Source: Atriophallophorus winterbourni
Lineage: Eukaryota; Platyhelminthes; Trematoda; Plagiorchiida; Microphallidae
Direction: 5' to 3'
Length of the DNA: 64,000 bases
NCBI GenBank assembly: GCA_013407085.1
Contig: JACCGJ010018825.1
Span: 1-64,000, forward strand
Shown here: positions 43,380 to 52,862 of the stretch, in pieces
How positions within the stretch are numbered: the stretch's first letter is position 1
Layout of the letters: each line of letters begins with the position of its first letter
Made by a program: the position numbers and the translations under genes
The notes under the pieces: generated by a model
Databases searched by the model: none
The model's input: the letters and a program-made list of their open reading frames with translations, nothing else
Told to the model about the DNA's origin: nothing

Positions 43380-43677
43380 CCTTGTATGTTGCCAAGCGGA
43401 GTGACGAGAAAAGCTTGCCAGTGAAAGCCGCAAGGAAGCTGTCATGCTGATGTCGCTCTACTCGTTCACGAAACTTGTTTGAATGCATGTTCCATTTGAG
43501 GAGTAGACACCTCTTCCCAGTTTGTTTGTGCTTACTCTCCTATAGAAGCCGTAGCAATTTAAGTCCCACCCATCCCCATTTTTTAGGATTTTTCTTTTTC
43601 ATGGTTGTGTGGCAGTTAAGCACTCGGTACGTGCTACCGGTGTAATGCTGTCTTTGATGATGATGATGATGAGCTTC

Positions 43678-44130
43678 ATCACGGCGGGCCACATCATAAA
43701 CTGGTTGTTTCTCACAGTCTGTCAGGCTCTACGAATAAGACATGATGCGGTCAGCGATGGTCAGGCATTCTTTTAACATGTTCGAACCATCGCAAATGAG
43801 CAAGCAACCGCATTTCTCTCAGTTCGTAGTCTTATGGTCCTAACACTTGTTTACAGACATCCATATTAGCAACTGAATGCGAGCAATCCCACATAGGCAA
43901 CGGGTTTCAAAACAGATAACCGAAATATATCTCCCACGAGGACAGTCCCGGTTTAAAAGCAGTAGAGAAGTGTAGCTGGCATGAATGCGTTGTATACTCG
44001 ACCCTAGGTATAGAATGATACATCGCGTCGTCGCCATAGATGGCGAAAGTTAACAAACGATACACCCGCTTTGCGCACATGCTATCAGACACCGTCTTCG
44101 ACACCAGTGCCAACTGAGGTGATGTGATGA
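43678..44130 (-). mobile_element. RTE-B fragment, minus strand
   Basis: 3'-end fragment in the opposite orientation. The minus-strand reading has FAIYGDDAMYHSIPRVEYTT, FKPGLSSWEIYF and HLRWFEHVKRMPDHR-like blocks, closest to the RTE-B copy at 48784-51438. It meets the (GAT)n tail of copy 1 head-on at about 43675. Confidence 0.7.
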
Positions 44131-44275
44131 GATGTGAAAGCACAAGCCTGATCCAGGCAAAGTGCCGCACAGTTAGAGATTGCACGTGGGCTGAGATACT
44201 GTCAGGTTGCCCAGGCCTAGACAGATATGACAAAAGAAATAGAAAGAAAATAGAGGTACAGCTGCCGAGGTTAGC
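44131..44275 (-). repeat. S repeat, copy 2 (partial)
   Basis: Antisense S: GTGAAAGCACAAGCCTGATC, then GAGATACTGTCAGGTTGCCC and CAGGCCTAGACAGATATGAC. The outer third of the unit is missing. It lies between an RTE-B fragment and Gypsy-2. Confidence 0.75.
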
Positions 44276-44351
44276 AGAGCCATCAACCAATTTTATATTG
44301 ACATCACGGCGTTTGATTTGAAAGAGAAGCAACTAAAGCTTTTCTTTGGAC

Positions 44352-44405
44352 ACCATTGTTATGATTCAATCAAGCAAACACCGAGTTAGAAAAGACTGTT
44401 TGCCT
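44352..44405 (+). repeat. Copy of the sequence downstream of hammerhead D
   Basis: GTTATGATTCAATCAAGCAAA through GAGTTAGAAAAGACTG matches the minus strand at 52451-52513, which begins a few bases 3' of hammerhead D's helix I. The ribozyme itself is not present here. 44406-44760 shows nothing else. Confidence 0.6.
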
Positions 44406-44782
44406 GGAAATTAGGCTTCATTCAATTCACAATTGAAGTAGTATAGCTGCAAAAAAGAGCATAGGATTAAGAGATTAATAATGAACAAAACCCAATCGTG
44501 ACATTCTGCCCCATCGATTTTTAATAAATGTAGCGTTTTCGTGATAGTATGACGAATGGATGAATTGTATTGGAATGAGTTTTTCAAGTAAAAATGGTGT
44601 AATGATGTAAAGATCCGATCTGTTTCTATGCAAATTATAAGAGTGGACTCTTTTTTGCTTTTCAGTATACTCAGAAAGTTTTCTCTGTGTGGATGGTGAA
44701 CCAGGTAGAATTGGAGGCTAGTGTTTCACCAGTTTCAGACTTTAAAAGAGGAGTAGTTGAAGGGGTTTCGGTAATTCTTTGG

Positions 44783-45135
44783 TTATTTAACAAAAGAATA
44801 ATCTGCTTCATAACCAGCTGGAGCTATATAAAGAAGGGCTACTGCATCTTCCCAAACGTCTGGTAAGCGAACATGGGCGTATTGAAGGTTGCATTCTAAT
44901 AATTTAACTTCTTCAACGAGAGAATCGTATTTCGATCTGAGTGAATTCTTTCTAAGAAGCACGCGACCCGGTGTAGTAATCCATGTTGGAAAAGTAGTAC
45001 CCGTCGCGGAACCGCGATTGTAAGCAAAAAACTTGATAATGGGGAGTTGTATTTGTGTCCGTAATACCCGGTGGAATGTAATACATCTTGAGGAACAATC
45101 TCCCACTGTCCAATATGAAAATTACGAGTTTTCAA
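44783..45135 (-). pseudogene. Gypsy-2 integrase C-terminal part
   Basis: 45135-44896 reads KTRNFHIGQWEIVPQDVLHS (the W-E-x-V-L-P-x-V-L-H-S block) followed by a shifted frame with TGTTFPTWITTPGRVLLRKN (the T-P-G-x-V-x-L-R motif) and LPDVWEDAVALLYIAPAGYE. This is the end of the integrase core and the strand before the C-terminal domain in Ty3/gypsy elements. Confidence 0.7.
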
Positions 45136-45364
45136 AGCGAGTAAGATGCACTTCCACAGAGTATTATGGAAACGCTCTACTTGATCGTTATAGTAGAGCG
45201 TAGTGCGACTGGTAGCGATTCAGTTATCAAGTTCCGAGGACCACGGAACTACGGTCAGTGTGGATGAAAGCAGGTGTTCTAAAAGTCGTGAAAAGTTGAT
45301 GGATACAGTTCTCAATCGTCTGTGTTGTCATATCAACGCATGGAAATGCTAAAGGAAACCGAGA

Positions 45365-45580
45365 TTACTCATCGATAATGGTTAACATGTAACGATTTCT
45401 GGTTGTTGATCCTTTGAAGTCAAGATTCAGTCTTTCGAATGACTGAGTAGTTTTGATTAAATGCGAATTAGCTGCTTTGTGAAAATGAGGCTTTACTTCA
45501 CAACAAATCCGGCAACATACAGTCATTCCTCTGACTAGTTCCAAAGAATGTGGCAGGTTTCTGGCACGGATGAAGTGCAT
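45365..45580 (-). pseudogene. Gypsy-2 integrase zinc and first catalytic region
   Basis: 72 codons: HFIRARNLPHSLELVRGMTV, CRICCEVKPHFHKA (CxxC of the HHCC zinc domain), and FERLNLDFKGSTTRNRYMLT followed by IIDE. The D in LDFKG is the first catalytic residue. The frame is lost at 45365, before the second aspartate. Confidence 0.78.
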
Positions 45581-46139
45581 TAAACGAGTTACGCAAGGGT
45601 GGCAAAGAGACTCGTGACGGTGCTTGAGATCTATGAACAGAATAGTAGAACCGTGAAGTGTGCGAGAAAAAGCATCAACTGCATGCTTTTCTCGTCTGGG
45701 TCGGTAGACTACATCCTATTGATATTGAGAATGTTCCAAACGCCATCGCGGAATTCTATCATTTTTGACTTTTTTGAGTTGTCTGCTGTCGTGCATATAC
45801 GAAACTGAACGCTGGTCAGTAACAAGTTTGAATGAGCGACCGATCAAGTAGTGCTTTCATTTTCGAATAGCTTCGACAATTGCGCAAGCCCCTTTCTCCA
45901 CCGCTGATTGGTGTTCGGTAAGACTCAATGTTCGTGAAAAGAAGGCTACAGGTCTTCCGTTCTGGTTAAAGGCAGCAGCGATGACCACGTCAGATGCGTC
46001 CGTTTTGATCTTTAAATGGACGGCAGGGTCATCTGTTACTAGTAAATCATTTTCTAAACAGGATTTTAGACGGTTGAATTATTCAAGATCAGATCGAGAA
46101 AGAGGAAAGGAGTTATTATGAGTGATTGGATATATGAGG

Positions 46140-46960
46140 TCAGCGAAGTGAGGTATCGAATTTGAATAATAAGCGAACATACAAACTGTTCGCTGATGTG
46201 CTTTTAATGTTGTCGAGGGAGGTAATTCTTTTAACAGAACCAAACGCTCCGGATCTGGCTTTACAATGCCCTTGGATACTTCGTAACCAAGACTTCTGAT
46301 TGAACCGACAGCGATTATGCTCGAATGGGTATTTGATGATAGGCACTTTGCAAGTGTACTGGACTGTAGACCTCTTAGGCTCCGACGTTTTCTACAAGCT
46401 GATTAATTCTAGGCAAAGTATATGTATCTAGTTGAGTGTATCTGTTAATAATTTGACTATAGTCGATAAACATGCGCCTTGTGTGACATTCATTGGTAGT
46501 CGCCAGGACTTGATCTGTCTAGGCCTGGGAAACCTGACAGTATATTGTATGTATGTATGAAAGCACAAGCCTGGTCCAGGCAAAGTGCCAGTATATTAGC
46601 CCACGCACAGTCTCTGACTGTATGGCACTGCCTGAATCAGGCTTGTGCTTTGATACATACATACACCAGGACTTGTGCCCTCCATGGAGAAGAAGACGGT
46701 TCGATTATACATTCTCTCAACCATCGTTGGATTTCGGAATCGATAATTCGTGAATCGATGAGAGAATGTGGCCTGGATTTTGTAGCAATAGGCCTGCATC
46801 CGGGTGAAACATTTCTGAACAAAAACGGTGGGTTAACTTTAGCTGTAGTTAGCGCACAGATTGAAAAAGAAAGTTTTGGGCCACCAAACGGAATGTCAAT
46901 TGATTCATGCAATTTGAGAAAGTCGAGTCTCAGGAAAATATTAGCACATATATTTGGCAT
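46140..46960 (-). pseudogene. Gypsy-2 protease end and RT start, split by S
   Basis: 46960-46637: SIDIPFGGPKLSFSICALTT (protease/RT linker), CRPIATKSRPHSLIDSRIID, SEIQRWLRECIIEPSSSPWR (RT entry: I-I-E-P-S-x-S-P-W). The frame then enters the S insertion (46513-46665). Beyond it R-R-M-F-I-D-Y-S-Q-I-I-N and D-T-Y-T-L-P-R-I-N appear at about 46490-46400. Confidence 0.72.
46513..46665 (+). repeat. S repeat, copy 3: 5'-truncated unit holding an inverted S piece
   Basis: Flanked by the direct repeat CCAGGACTTG (46503-46512 and 46666-46675). The sense unit runs TCTGTCTAGGCCTGGG ... GACAGTATATT, is interrupted by an antisense S end (GTATGTATGTATGAAAGCAC ... AAAGTGCC), and resumes after a second AGTATATT to the tail GATACATACATAC. 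Insertion of one S into another is the simplest reading. Confidence 0.8.
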
Positions 46961-47537
46961 GACTGAAAATTCGAATCGTGGATAAAAAGTATCTTTTTAT
47001 TTGACGGAGAGGCGGCACTGACCCTCGGTGATACTTTTGAGTTCAGGATTCGACATTAACCTTTCAATGACTGGCACAGGCAACAGAAGATTGGACATAA
47101 CTTTGCGAATTGCCCGTGTCCACAATTGCTAGATAAAGCACTCCATTTATGGAAACGTTAGTAACAGCGTCAGACAGAGAGGAAGGAGCAGCAGATCAGA
47201 GATGTGTTGGCATGACAGAATTTACAGACTGATTTCGATTACGCTTTATATTTGGCGACAGGCAAACCTTTTGGAAATCATCTTTTTCCCACAACCCTTG
47301 TAGGGCATTTGTTCTGCGGGTGCCTAGCGAACCCACAAAAATAACATTTAGTGGTTATAATAGCAGCAGAAATAGTTTCACTTCTGATGAGTTATGCTTC
47401 AGTTCGGAAACAGCGGCACTGCTTGTTTCCCACGGTCTACTACTAGGCTTAGCACTTTAACGCTTTCAAGCTCCTGACATTATTCTGGGCTACTTCACGT
47501 CCCGACAGATAGTTCAATAGACTTTCGCGATCGATTA

Positions 47538-47761
47538 TGTATGATGTATGTATGAAATCACAAGCCTGATCCAGGCAAAGTGCCGCACAGTCAGAGACTG
47601 CACATGGGCTGAGATACTGTCAGGTTGCCCAGGCCTAGACAGATATGAGGACGAAAAAAGAATAGGAAATGGTAGTGAGACTCTAGCCTGTTTCAGCATG
47701 GAGCTCACTACCGGTGGCCAGTCAATTTAGCACGATGTTAGCCGCACATCACAGAATTTAA
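47538..47761 (-). repeat. S repeat, copy 4, with 13-bp target-site duplication
   Basis: Antisense S from TGTATGATGTATGTATG to ...CACATCACAGAATTTAA. Identical 13-bp flanks TCGCGATCGATTA are at 47525-47537 and 47762-47774. It sits inside decayed Gypsy-2 sequence. Confidence 0.85.
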
Positions 47762-48135
47762 TCGCGATCGATTAAATCGAATGTCGCTCGGACATTTAGA
47801 AATATCACGATAGTCGGCCTACGAACCATGTGGCGTTGCTCCAGTAACTGAAAAGTGGGAGGTCGAATACATGCTGGAATCTCACTGCCATTGCTATCTG
47901 TCTGAAGCTTATGAAGTCACGCTGACTAAAACGGAATTGCGCGAAACTCTCTGTGCTATACAGTCCAACTTCGATAGAGGGCCAACATTTAGCTGGGTAT
48001 CACGATCGTCAATTTAGCTATAGTCTACACACATGCGTTGTTTGTGGTTCCCGTTATTGGTAACGGGGACTTGCGCTCTCGTTTGTGAGACTGACTGTAT
48101 CACATAGATGAGTGATTCCAGGTTGAATATTTTTT

Positions 48136-48689
48136 TTATTTGTGAAAGTGTGATAACGGGACTTCGTGATAATTGGTTTCAAATGCGAAGAGACATTTCC
48201 AAATATTGAAAGTGATTCCACGTTGGCTTCAAGTAAATTGCAAAAAAAATATAAAATGGTTTATTTCCATTGAAGGTTATCTTAAACTGCTTCATGCTAA
48301 TCGCGATAGTCGTAACTAAATAACACATTTGAGCATCAGCTGTCAATAATAGAAATTTTCACGTTGGGATGATGTAAACTTTTCTACTCTATGCTCCCGT
48401 ATTTATTGCCTTTTGAGTAGTTTACCAGCCGTTTACCAGCCATTTCAATGTGGTTACGTTAATAGAATGTCAGAAAGGCAAGATATTTAACATTCTGAAC
48501 TTTTATCAATGAATGTTTTTACAGTTGCTATCGCGATTTCTGGAAAAGTAGAACGTGTAGCAATCGCTACAGCAGATAGTAGCTCCTCATGAGATGAGTC
48601 AATAGTCTGCAGACCTTCCGATAGTTGCCATTTCATACATTTCGCAAAAGCTATAACTGTTGTAGAGAAAACTCTCGCCATTGGGCATG
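48136..48689. other. Unassigned stretch
   Basis: No clear homology. A minus-strand frame at 48487-48681 (64 codons) reads smoothly, but I recognise no motif and see no splice context. Confidence 0.35.
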
Positions 48690-48783
48690 CTGTATGTAGG
48701 TATGTATGTATTTATGAACTCTCACGTCTGAATCAGGCAAAGTGCCGTACAAATACGCTGCATGTGGGCTAAGACATTATCGG
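48690..48783 (-). repeat. S repeat, copy 5, left part (split by RTE-B)
   Basis: GTATGTATGTATTTATGAAC, then TGAATCAGGCAAAGTGCCG and GGGCTAAGACATTATCGG. The unit continues at 51439 with AAGACATTATCGGGTTGCTC; the 13 bases AAGACATTATCGG are present on both sides as the duplication made by the RTE-B insertion. Confidence 0.82.
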
Positions 48784-48860
48784 AAGCGGGCGACCAGGCA
48801 TCAGTCAGTTGATACGTGAAGCAGATGGTTTGCCAGTTTTTAACATGCACAGACGCATGG

Positions 48861-49546
48861 CTGCGAAACCTGGTCTATCCGAGCGGAAGATGTTCGTCGG
48901 CTTTCTGTTTTTTGATACCCGTTGCCTGCGTAGAATTGCTCGCATTCGGTGGCAGCATCGTGTTACAAATATAGATGTCCGCAAGCGGGTGTTAGGACCA
49001 GGTGGCCACGGACTGAGAGAAATGCTGATGCTTGCTCGCTTGCGATGGTTGGGACGTATTAAGAATGCCTACTCACCGTTTACCGTACCGCGCCTTATTC
49101 GCAGAGCCTGATAGAAGCTGAGATAAAAGATCGGGTGGCCAGTCCATGACGTGGCGCGTTGGGATGAAGAAACTCACCGTAGCGCTAGGCTCAGTTGGGC
49201 GTATTCGTTTGCCTGGGTGGGGTCCAAAAGCTCCACCTAATAGTTGGCTGGAAACCTTACGCGATATGGCTACAAACCGAAGTCAGTGGCGCCAGTGTAT
49301 TTTATTATGTGTGTCATAATTTTTTATTCGGTATTATTTTACATAAAAAAACAAAAAAAAACAAAACCCAAAAAATCGCATGCAGTGAAACTACAAAAAC
49401 AAGCTGCTTTTTTGTGCATTTGCTTTTGCGTATTCCGCTTGCCTGCTTTCCCTTTTCCACGCGCTTGCTTATCTGCTTTTCCTGCTTCATATTGCTTGGC
49501 ACTTTGTCTGGCTCCAGACTTGTGCTTCATGATGATGATGATGATG
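48861..49546 (+). mobile_element. RTE-B copy 2, 5'-truncated, nested in RTE-B copy 3
   Basis: It starts CTGCGAAACCTGGTCTATCC, matching 50774 in the host copy, and runs to (GAT)n at 49531-49546. It is near-identical to 50774-51437 apart from small gaps (for example a 16-bp difference near 49455 versus 51360). It contains the C-terminal motif region (CLRRIARIRWQHRVTNIDV) with two short indels. Confidence 0.85.
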
Positions 49547-50177
49547 ACAGACGCATGGAGCGATGGGCGGAACATTTTGAAGCACAGTTTAACTGGCCTT
49601 CTGCTCCCACTGATTTCGAGAATACGGAACACTGTACCCCATGGCCGATTTCTCTTGAGGCTCCGCGCAATCAGAGATTTACAGTGCAGTCCGGAGCCTT
49701 AAGCGCCATCGGGCATCAGGTGCTGACGCTTTGCTTCCGTCATCGTTCAAAGATGGCGGTTTCGCTTTAGTTCGCGAACTTCAAGCGCTGTTCGCCAACA
49801 TATGGGCTGAGGAACGCGTTCCGATCCCTTGGAGAGAATCGGTAATTGTTCCGATTTTCAAAAAGGTACGGCGCGATTCCTGTGAAAATCATCGGGGTAT
49901 CAGTCTGATTTCAGTAGCTCCTAAAATACTGGCGTCCATCCTGCTTCACCGATTGAGTACCAAACGGGAAAAGCAAATCCGTGAGGAGCATACTGGGTTT
50001 CGTGCCGGCCGAGGGTGCATAGATCAAATTTTCACACTCCGTCAGTTACTGGAGCAACGCCACACTTTTCGTAAACCAACTATCGCGGTATTCCTTGATA
50101 TCCGAGCGTCAGTCGATTCAATCGATCGTGAAAATCTTTGGAACTGTCTACTGAGATATGGAGTGCCCGAGAAGTAA
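49547..50177 (+). pseudogene. RTE-B copy 3 linker and RT N-terminal half
   Basis: RRMERWAEHFEAQFNWPSAP in one frame, a frameshift near 49700, then FKDGGFALVRELQALFANIW, VPIPWRESVIVPIFKKVRRD, SCENHRGISLISVAPKILAS, IREEHTGFRAGRGCIDQIFT and AVFLDIRASVDSIDRENLWN (first catalytic D). A TAA at 50178 and a TGA at about 50211 separate it from the rest; both lie in the same frame as the following ORF. Confidence 0.85.
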
Positions 50178-50237
50178 TTTTGGATCTTGAAAGCATTATA
50201 TTGACAAACTTCGGGTAGGGTTCGAGCGTACGGACAA

Positions 50238-51233
50238 TTGTCGTCCTCGTTTAATATCTCCAGCGGGGTGCGACAGGGCTGCCCTATCTCGCCGTTCCTT
50301 TTTAACTTCGCGATCGACGATGTCCTGAGAAAAGCATTAGATGGGCTGGTGAGCTCAGGTGTTGAACTTCTGCCGGGTGAGAGAGCTACCGATCTAAAGT
50401 ATGCGGATGACATCGCACTTCTGGGAGACGACCCTCATATAATGCAACAAGCCCTGGACCGCCTGGCACTTAAAGCTTCAAGGTATGGCATGTGCTTTGC
50501 GCCTAACAAGTGTAAAACACTTACCCAGGATTGGAGCGGCTCTCTTCCAAACCTAACTGTGTGCGATGTCAATCTTGAATTGGTCGACAGCTTTGTTTAC
50601 CTTGGCAGTTGTATCTCCGCTGGAGGTTGTGTCGAGGACGAGATCTCACATCGTGTTCGCAAAGCGGGTGCAGCGTTTGCTAACCTTCGCCACCTGTGGC
50701 GTCGACGCGATGTTTCACTCCATACTAAAGGCCGAGTGTACAACGCAGTGGTGCGTGCTACACTCCTTTATGGCTGCGAAACCTGGTCTATCCGAGCGGA
50801 AGATGTCCGTCGGCTTTCTGTTTTTGATACCCGTTGCCTGCGTAGAATTGCTCGCATTCGGTGGCAGCATCGTGTTACAAATATAGATGTCTGCAAGCGG
50901 GTGTTAGGACCAGGTGGCCACGGACTGAGAGAAATGCTGATGCTTGCTCGCTTGCGATGGTTTGGACATGTATTAAGAATGCCTACTCACCGTTTACCGT
51001 ACCGCGCCTTATTCGCAGAGCCTGACAGAAGCTGGGAGAAAAGATCCGGTGGCCAGTCCATGACGTGGCGCGTTGGGATGAAGAAACTCACCGTAGCGCT
51101 AGGCTCAGTTGGGCGTATTCGTTTGCCTGGGTGGGGTCCAAAAGCTCCACCTAATAGTTGGCTGGAAACCCTACGCGATATGGCTACAAACCGAAGTCAG
51201 TGGCGCCAGTGTATTTTATTATGTGTGTCATAA
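50238..51233 (+). pseudogene. RTE-B copy 3 RT palm and C-terminal domain
   Basis: 331 codons uninterrupted and in frame with the upstream RT half: ISSGVRQGCPISPFLFNFAI, DLKYADDIALLGDD (catalytic Y-A-D-D intact), [74 protein letters not shown] and LPGWGPKAPPNSWLETLRDM. Only two stops and one frameshift separate this copy from a full RT. It encodes the enzyme that copies the element RNA at a nicked target. Confidence 0.87.
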
Positions 51234-51438
51234 TTTTTTTATTCGGTACTATTTTACATAAAAAACAAAACAAAAAACCCAAAAAATCGCATGCAGTGAA
51301 ACTACAAAAACAAGCTGCTTTTTTGTGCATTTGCTTTTGCGTATTCCGCTTGCCTGCGCTTGCTTATCTGCTTTTCCTGCTTCATATTGCTTGGCACTTT
51401 GTCTGGCTCCAGACTTGTGCTTCATGATGATGATGATG

Positions 51439-51566
51439 AAGACATTATCGGGTTGCTCAGGCCTAGACATTTATAAAAAGTACGCATGGTTGAGAGACTC
51501 CAGCGCGTTGACGCATAAAGCTCACTACCGATGGCAAATCAATTTAACCCGGTGTTAGCTGCACAG
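51439..51566 (-). repeat. S repeat, copy 5, right part
   Basis: Continues the unit begun at 48690: CGGGTTGCTCAGGCCTAGAC, then GAGAGACTCCAGCGCGTTGA, GCTCACTACCGATGGCAAAT, ending near GGTGTTAGCTGCACAG. 51567-52045 after it shows nothing recognisable. Confidence 0.82.
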
Positions 51567-52060
51567 TTACACACGTCTGGCTTAAAGTAGTTTTTGGTTC
51601 TGTTGGAGTCTCACGTTGGATGGTTTATTTAGAGAACTCGTATGATATCATTAAAATTTTTGATCTGCAAGAACACTTGGTTAATAAAAATTTCAATGTA
51701 ATTCAAGGTAAGGTTTTTTAGGGTGTGCTGGAGTATGCTATTGTAATCCTGAAACGAATGCACCATGGACAGCGTCATTCCAATTTTGTTTCGTTGTAAC
51801 GGACCAGACATTTCGGTTTTCGAAGAAATTACTTCATATTTTTATGTTCCTGCTTGTGTTACACGGATGCATACGAAGATTCTATTCTCAAGTTTATATT
51901 AAGTAGAGTTCAAAACGGCAATAGGTCAAGCTATCAATACATTGCGAATGAGACGTAATTTTTGAAAATCCTTAGCTTGTCTGAAGAGCGTGGTTAATTA
52001 GAATCTAAAATATTCAATATAAAAGCTCATTTGCATGCATCTCCATCACACACACACACA

Positions 52061-52099
52061 CCACGACCGGTTTCGTGCTGTTTGCACTCATCAGGTAGG
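52061..52099 (-). ncRNA. Hammerhead ribozyme motif C
   Basis: On the minus strand: helix I 5' strand CCTAC (52099-52095); CTGATGA (52094-52088); stem II GTGC/GCAC with loop AAACA (52087-52075); GAAA (52074-52071); palindromic CCGG (52070-52067); cleavage triplet GTC ending at 52065; helix I 3' strand GTGG (52064-52061). C-G, A-U, U-G and C-G pairs form helix I. A (CA)n run lies at 52047-52061. CCGG would suit a dimer. Confidence 0.75.
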
Positions 52100-52135
52100 G
52101 ACAGTAGGATCAGGCACCGCATGCGCTTGAAATTA

Positions 52136-52290
52136 ATGTATTAGGGCACAATTCTGATCCAGGCAAAGTGGCTCACAGTCATAGACTGTGCTATGTGCTC
52201 TTATACATTATACATATTCAAATTACTAGTTGGTTATAGTGTGTGATGTGAAAGCACAAGCCTGATTCAGGCAAAGTGCCGTGCAGTCAG
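52136..52290 (-). repeat. Two short S repeat ends
   Basis: Two partial S ends: 52146-52192 (CTGATCCAGGCAAAGTGGCT, then CACAGTCATAGACTGTG) and 52240-52290 (GTGAAAGCACAAGCCTGATT, then CAGGCAAAGTGCCGTGCAGT). A (TA)-rich run follows to 52320. Confidence 0.7.
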
Positions 52291-52320
52291 AGAATATATA
52301 TATATAATATATATATAATA

Positions 52321-52440
52321 TGTCGAATACATATTTTACTACTCATCAGTACCAAGTCTTTCGAAATATTCATAAAGTTATGTCGAATACATATTTTACT
52401 ACTCATCAGTACCAAGTCTTTCGAAATATTCATAAAGTTG
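52321..52440. repeat. Perfect 60-bp tandem duplication
   Basis: 52321-52380 and 52381-52440 differ only at the last base. Each copy contains TCATCAG, i.e. CTGATGA on the minus strand, but no GAAA in hammerhead spacing. It lies between motifs C and D. Confidence 0.95.
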
Positions 52441-52512
52441 ATCACAGCGGTCCACATTTGTCCGGGCAATCAGTCTTTTGTAACTCGGTATTTGCTTGAT
52501 TCAATTATAACA

Positions 52513-52559
52513 GCACTAAACTCGCGTTTCGTTCTTATTTGAAAGCTCATCAGCAGTGC
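52513..52559 (-). ncRNA. Hammerhead ribozyme motif D (well formed)
   Basis: Minus strand: helix I 5' strand GCACTG (52559-52554); CTGATGA (52553-52547); stem II region GCTTTCAAATAAGAAC (52546-52531, one C-A mismatch); GAAA (52530-52527); C-G pair closing a GCGA tetraloop (C 52526, GCGA 52525-52522, G 52521); cleavage triplet GTT (52521-52519); helix I 3' strand TAGTGC (52518-52513), pairing over six positions. Unlike the other motifs, helix III has a loop, so self-cleavage as a monomer is plausible. Loop AAATA recalls schistosome Sm-alpha hammerheads. Confidence 0.8.
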
Positions 52560-52862
52560 ATACCCTCTACCTTGAGTCGGTTTCAAACCGCAGAGCATAT
52601 AGCATTTTAATTTAATTTATTTTTATTTTGCAGAGCTTGGTACGATATACCTGAAATGAACTACTTTGTTCTCTTTTCCTGCTTATGTGTTTATCTTACT
52701 TAAGTACTTTACTTATATTCCTATCAATTTGTTTTTGCTCTGCATACCTTTAGCTTCAGAAATTGTGTCCTATGTTGCTGCCGCTCAAATTATTAACTTC
52801 GTAATTTATTTTATTCCTGTGACTATACTAACCATTAAGTTTCAATTTCTAGTGTTTCTTCG

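Larger units (their letters stand above)
41205..43677 (+). mobile_element. RTE-like LINE RTE-B, copy 1
   Basis: 5' truncated before the RT linker. RT and C-terminal domain run to a stop at 43377-43379, then a 280-bp 3' untranslated region ending in (GAT)n at about 43657-43672. The same (GAT)n ending is present in the RTE-B copies at 49531-49546 and 51426-51438, so it is the family's 3' signature. At least four frame breaks. Confidence 0.82.
44760..48135 (-). mobile_element. Ty3/gypsy-like relic Gypsy-2 with S insertions
   Basis: Minus strand: fragmentary RT start near 48130-47960, zinc-knuckle and protease remnants (about 47330-46990), RT start (46960-46637), RNase H-like remnant (about 46100-45850), integrase (45580-45365) and integrase C-terminus (45135-44783). 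S elements are inserted at 46513-46665 and 47538-47761, each with a target-site duplication. No LTRs identified. Decayed throughout. Confidence 0.7.
48784..51438 (+). mobile_element. RTE-B copy 3, inserted into S and itself split by RTE-B copy 2
   Basis: The host element consists of 48784-48860 (linker start, IREADGLPVFNMHRRM) and 49559-51438 (RT, C-terminal domain, 3' untranslated region, (GAT)n). The inner copy occupies 48861-49546. Outer duplication AAGACATTATCGG: 48771-48783 and 51439-51451. Inner duplication ACAGACGCATGG: 48849-48860 and 49547-49558. This order gives three dated layers: S, then RTE-B copy 3, then copy 2. Confidence 0.88.

Noticed and set aside
47373..47400. TTCTGATGAGTT as a further hammerhead core
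   Set aside because: No GAAA and no stem II at the needed spacing.
49339..49632. Lysine-rich 97-codon minus-strand frame
   Set aside because: Antisense of the RTE-B 3' untranslated region and (GAT)n tail; the same appears at 51249-51470.
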